From the NCBI GenBank assembly GCA_030750465.1, contig JASMHZ010000005.1, positions 1 through 52,478 of the forward strand: a DNA stretch of 52,478 nt, given 5' to 3'. The position numbers and the translations under genes were made by a program. The stretch's first letter is position 1. The number at the start of each line of letters is the position of its first letter. Positions 50,422 to 52,478 of this stretch are shown one piece after another. The notes beneath the pieces were generated by a model that was not told where the DNA came from, searched no databases, and saw nothing but the letters and a program-made list of their open reading frames with translations. The stretch is from Candidatus Peribacteraceae bacterium. GTDB lineage: Bacteria > Patescibacteriota > Gracilibacteria > Peribacterales > Peribacteraceae.

Positions 50422-51516
50422 ATGGCCCTCAAAGTCGGCATCATCGGTCTGCCCAATGTGGGAAAATCCACACTTTTTAATGCTCTGACCAAGACGCGCG
50501 GAGCCAATGCTAGCAACTTCCCTTTTTGTACCATTGATCCAAATGTCGGGATTGTGGAAGTCCCCGATGAGAGGCTCAAAAAGATTTCTGATATCGTTAG
50601 CCCGGAGAAAATAGTACCCGCCGCAGTTGAGTTTGTGGATATAGCCGGACTTGTAAAAGGCGCACATAAAGGAGAGGGATTGGGCAATCAATTTCTCGCC
50701 GCGATAAGAGAAGTACACGCACTCTGTCACATCGTCAGATTTTTTGAAAGTTCTGATATCACGCATGTGGAAGGAAGCATAGATCCCAAGCGTGATCGTG
50801 AGACTATCGAGACTGAGCTATGCTTGAAGGATCTGCAAACCGTAACTGATCGGATTGATAAAATGGGCAGCGCAGGAAGAGTCGGAAATAAAGAAAGTCA
50901 GAAGGAGTTTGAAATTCTGGAGAAAATTAAAGACTGCCTAAATAATAGCCTGTTTGCATCAACGCTAAGTTTTACTGATGAGGAGGCTTTAATAGTTAAA
51001 TCATTTTTCCTTCTGACTGATAAGCCTCTTATATATGCAGCTAACGTATCCGAAGAACAAATGCATACTCTCAGCATTGCTGATGCTCGTACTCAACTTG
51101 GAGTGCCTGAAGATACGGAAGTAATTACAGTTTCTGCAAAGATAGAAGAGGATCTTCAAGATTTATCTGACGAAGAGGCAAAAGAATTTCTCGATGATCT
51201 TTCCGTAACTTCATCCGGACTTGATCGACTGATACATGCCGCCTACGCAGCGCTCGGATACATAACATACTTCACAGCTGGTCCGAAAGAGGCGCGTGCT
51301 TGGACGATTCCAAAAGGCGCCCTTGCTCCACAAGCGGCAGGAGTGATTCATACAGATTTTGAGAAAGGATTCATCCGAGCCGAAACTATTGCATATGATG
51401 ATTTTATTGAGTTCGGTGGCGAAGCAGGAGCTAAAGAAAAGGGTAAGATGAGGTCAGAAGGAAAAGATTACGTTGTTAAGGATGGAAACGTAATTTTGTT
51501 TAAATTTAATGTCTAG
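50422..51516 (+). CDS. ychF: redox-regulated ATPase/GTPase YchF (Obg family)
   Basis: 364 residues. P-loop GLPNVGKST, the [19 protein letters not shown] switch region, [20 protein letters not shown], a coiled-coil insert, the (N/T)KxD-like AANVSEEQ, and a TGS-like C-terminus ([31 protein letters not shown]). YchF binds ATP and acts in translation or stress control. The start MALKVGI is chosen over the long frame to 50278, which would overlap the divergent sortase gene and this promoter. Confidence 0.93.
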   Translation: MALKVGIIGLPNVGKSTLFNALTKTRGANASNFPFCTIDPNVGIVEVPDERLKKISDIVSPEKIVPAAVEFVDIAGLVKGAHKGEGLGNQFLAAIREVHALCHIVRFFESSDITHVEGSIDPKRDRETIETELCLKDLQTVTDRIDKMGSAGRVGNKESQKEFEILEKIKDCLNNSLFASTLSFTDEEALIVKSFFLLTDKPLIYAANVSEEQMHTLSIADARTQLGVPEDTEVITVSAKIEEDLQDLSDEEAKEFLDDLSVTSSGLDRLIHAAYAALGYITYFTAGPKEARAWTIPKGALAPQAAGVIHTDFEKGFIRAETIAYDDFIEFGGEAGAKEKGKMRSEGKDYVVKDGNVILFKFNV

Positions 51517-51590
51517 GAAAAGGGTACAAAAGAGATAAAAGAGAAAAAGGAGACAAAGGGGCGCAAGCATGATACGATCGCCTGCTTTAA
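51517..51590. repeat. AAAGGGTACAAAAGAGATAAAAG word arm
   Basis: Purine-rich words (AAAAGGGTACAAAAGAGATAAAAGAG and GGAGACAAAGG) after ychF. They match, in reverse complement, the pyrimidine words at 51960-52085. The four-helix gene sits between the two arms. Confidence 0.55.
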
Positions 51591-51591
51591 T

Positions 51592-51960
51592 ATGAGAAAA
51601 CGTCCCTATCAAGATTTGGTTGTATGGAAAGAAGCAGATGAACTCTGTCTGCAGACCTATAAACTACTTCCACACTTTCCAACTGAAGAGAGATTTGCAC
51701 TTTGTTCTCAGATAAGCAGAGCAGCTACTAGCATCCCCACAAATATTGTTGAAGGAAACTACAGAAGATCCAACAAAGAACGTCTTCGTTTCTTCGAAAT
51801 TGCTGAAGGGTCTTTAGAAGAACTATCTTATCAATTATTCTTAAGTATGAGATTAGGGTACATTACTAATGAACAATTCGAATTACTTGATAATCAGATT
51901 GGCAAAGTAGGATATCTTCTGACAAAATTGAGAAGTGCAATAGTAAAAAAATTGCCTTAA
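51592..51960 (+). CDS. four-helix-bundle protein (23S rRNA intervening-sequence protein family)
   Basis: 122 residues. RPYQDLVVWKEADEL, FALCSQISRAATSIPTNIVEGNYRRSNKERLRFFEIAEGSLEEL and YITNEQFELLDNQIGKVGYLLTKL are typical of the S23/four-helix-bundle family (TIGR02436). The family was first found as ORFs in rRNA intervening sequences, but this copy is free-standing. The role is unclear; some relatives act with mobile elements or diversity-generating systems. The gene lies between inverted word arms (51517-51590 and 51960-52085), as if carried in an element. Confidence 0.85.
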   Translation: MRKRPYQDLVVWKEADELCLQTYKLLPHFPTEERFALCSQISRAATSIPTNIVEGNYRRSNKERLRFFEIAEGSLEELSYQLFLSMRLGYITNEQFELLDNQIGKVGYLLTKLRSAIVKKLP

Positions 51961-52085
51961 CCCTTTTAATCCTTTGCACCCTTTGTCTCCTTTGAACCCT
52001 AATTGGAATTTTACCCTTTGAACCCTTTTTGCCCTTAAGTCATTCTCATCCTTTAAACCCTTTGTGCCCTTTGTCTCCTTTTATC
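51960..52085. repeat. CCTTTGTCTCC word arm
   Basis: Pyrimidine words CCCTTTTAATCCTTTGCACCCTTTGTCTCC repeated, the reverse complement of the arm at 51517-51590. Confidence 0.55.
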
Positions 52086-52367
52086 GCCCGCCAAGAACCG
52101 TTCATATGCGAACACTGCTCAGCTGAAGTCAGCCCTCTTGAAAAAGGAAGTTATCGTAATCACTGTCCTTACTGTTTATTTTCTAAGCATGTTGATCTGG
52201 AAGGACCCGGTGACAGGCAGTCACCATGCGGGGGGCTGATGAGACCGATTTCACTTGACCTGAGTGGTAAGAAGGGATGGGTCATAATTCATGAATGCAT
52301 GATTTGCGGAAAAAAGATTAACAACAAAGCTGCATCGGATGACCGACTCGATACATTTCTTGTCTGA
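52029..52367 (+). CDS. RNHCP-domain protein
   Basis: The domain spans about residues 22-105 of the frame: PFICEHCSAEV, YRNHCPYCLFSKHVD, GDRQSPCGGLM and HECMICGKK. These give the family signature (RNHCP) and a set of Cys/His that look zinc-binding. The function of the family is unknown, likely nucleic-acid related. The first ~20 residues come from CCTTTG word repeats, so the start is uncertain. The true start may be near IARQEPF (about 52083, an ATC codon) or at one of the TTG codons. Confidence 0.7.
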   Translation: MPLSHSHPLNPLCPLSPFIARQEPFICEHCSAEVSPLEKGSYRNHCPYCLFSKHVDLEGPGDRQSPCGGLMRPISLDLSGKKGWVIIHECMICGKKINNKAASDDRLDTFLV

Positions 52368-52393
52368 CCCGCTTGTTTGACCTCACCCCCCGG

Positions 52394-52426
52394 CCCCTCT
52401 CCTGCAAACAGGCAGCAGGAGAGGGG
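52394..52426. repeat. GC-rich palindrome
   Basis: CCCCTCTCCTGC (52394-52405) pairs with GCAGGAGAGGGG (52415-52426), with a 9-nt loop. It follows the RNHCP gene. There is no T-run. This kind of sequence is common in environmental genomes. A C/G-rich stretch continues to the window end. Confidence 0.6.
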
Positions 52427-52478
52427 GGCGCGGGCATTTGGATAGTTGCCCCCCACCACCGCAGCGGGGAGGGGGGTT

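Overview
The window reads as a chromosomal segment of a Candidate Phyla Radiation (Patescibacteria) bacterium, most like the Peregrinibacteria/Peribacteria branch. The lineage is an inference from gene content: a small housekeeping set, two large FtsK/TraD-like ATPases of CPR type, TrbC/VirB2-like mini-pilins, SLH-bearing envelope enzymes, and many short anchored proteins of no known family. TGA is used as a stop (der, the DMT permease, the RNHCP protein), so this is not a code-25 Gracilibacteria/Absconditabacteria genome. The sequence is a single contig with a truncated gene at the left edge.

Layout. 0-6 kb: 5'-truncated RdgB/HAM1 pyrophosphatase, a TrmB-type regulator divergent from a radical SAM protein across a doubled operator, and a UvrD-like helicase fused to a RecB-like nuclease. 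6-15 kb: DUF378 protein, rpoD and dnaG, a methyltransferase-like protein, leuS and der. 15-29 kb: SLOG/LOG protein, DMT permease, mltG, ybaB, TraD-like ATPase, SLH-RlpA, 3D-domain wall protein, mini-pilins, M24 peptidase, and a PKD/proline-rich membrane protein. 28-36 kb: a candidate structured RNA before a ProB-like kinase, tRNA-His with decayed copies, a GT87-like enzyme, hisS, gyrB, rpsU and an SLH-fused S41 protease. 37-44 kb: PrsW-like protease, glyS, rpsB-tsf, a foreign-looking asparaginase, and a receiver-only response regulator. 44-50 kb: a second TraD-like ATPase, four tandem small two-cysteine anchored proteins, and an SLH-sortase fusion. 50-52.5 kb: ychF, a four-helix-bundle protein and an RNHCP protein.

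How it works together. Many genes sit in divergent or convergent pairs and carry a sigma70-type -10 hexamer only 6-10 nt before the start codon with no Shine-Dalgarno sequence. This implies that leaderless transcription is the main mode. The asparaginase gene is the exception: consensus promoter, long hairpin leader, GAGGT ribosome site and GC-rich codons. Most operon boundaries hold inverted repeats built from short repeated words. The best-supported family has a polypurine arm and a polypyrimidine arm and occurs seven times. An envelope theme runs through the window: pilin-like proteins and two TraD-like ATPases suggest a T4SS-like or pilus machine, and three secreted wall enzymes carry SLH-like modules.

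The best candidates for something undescribed are the four two-cysteine proteins at 47.0-48.9 kb, the SLH-fused wall enzymes, and the word-built intergenic elements. All assignments come from reading motifs; no database search was run.
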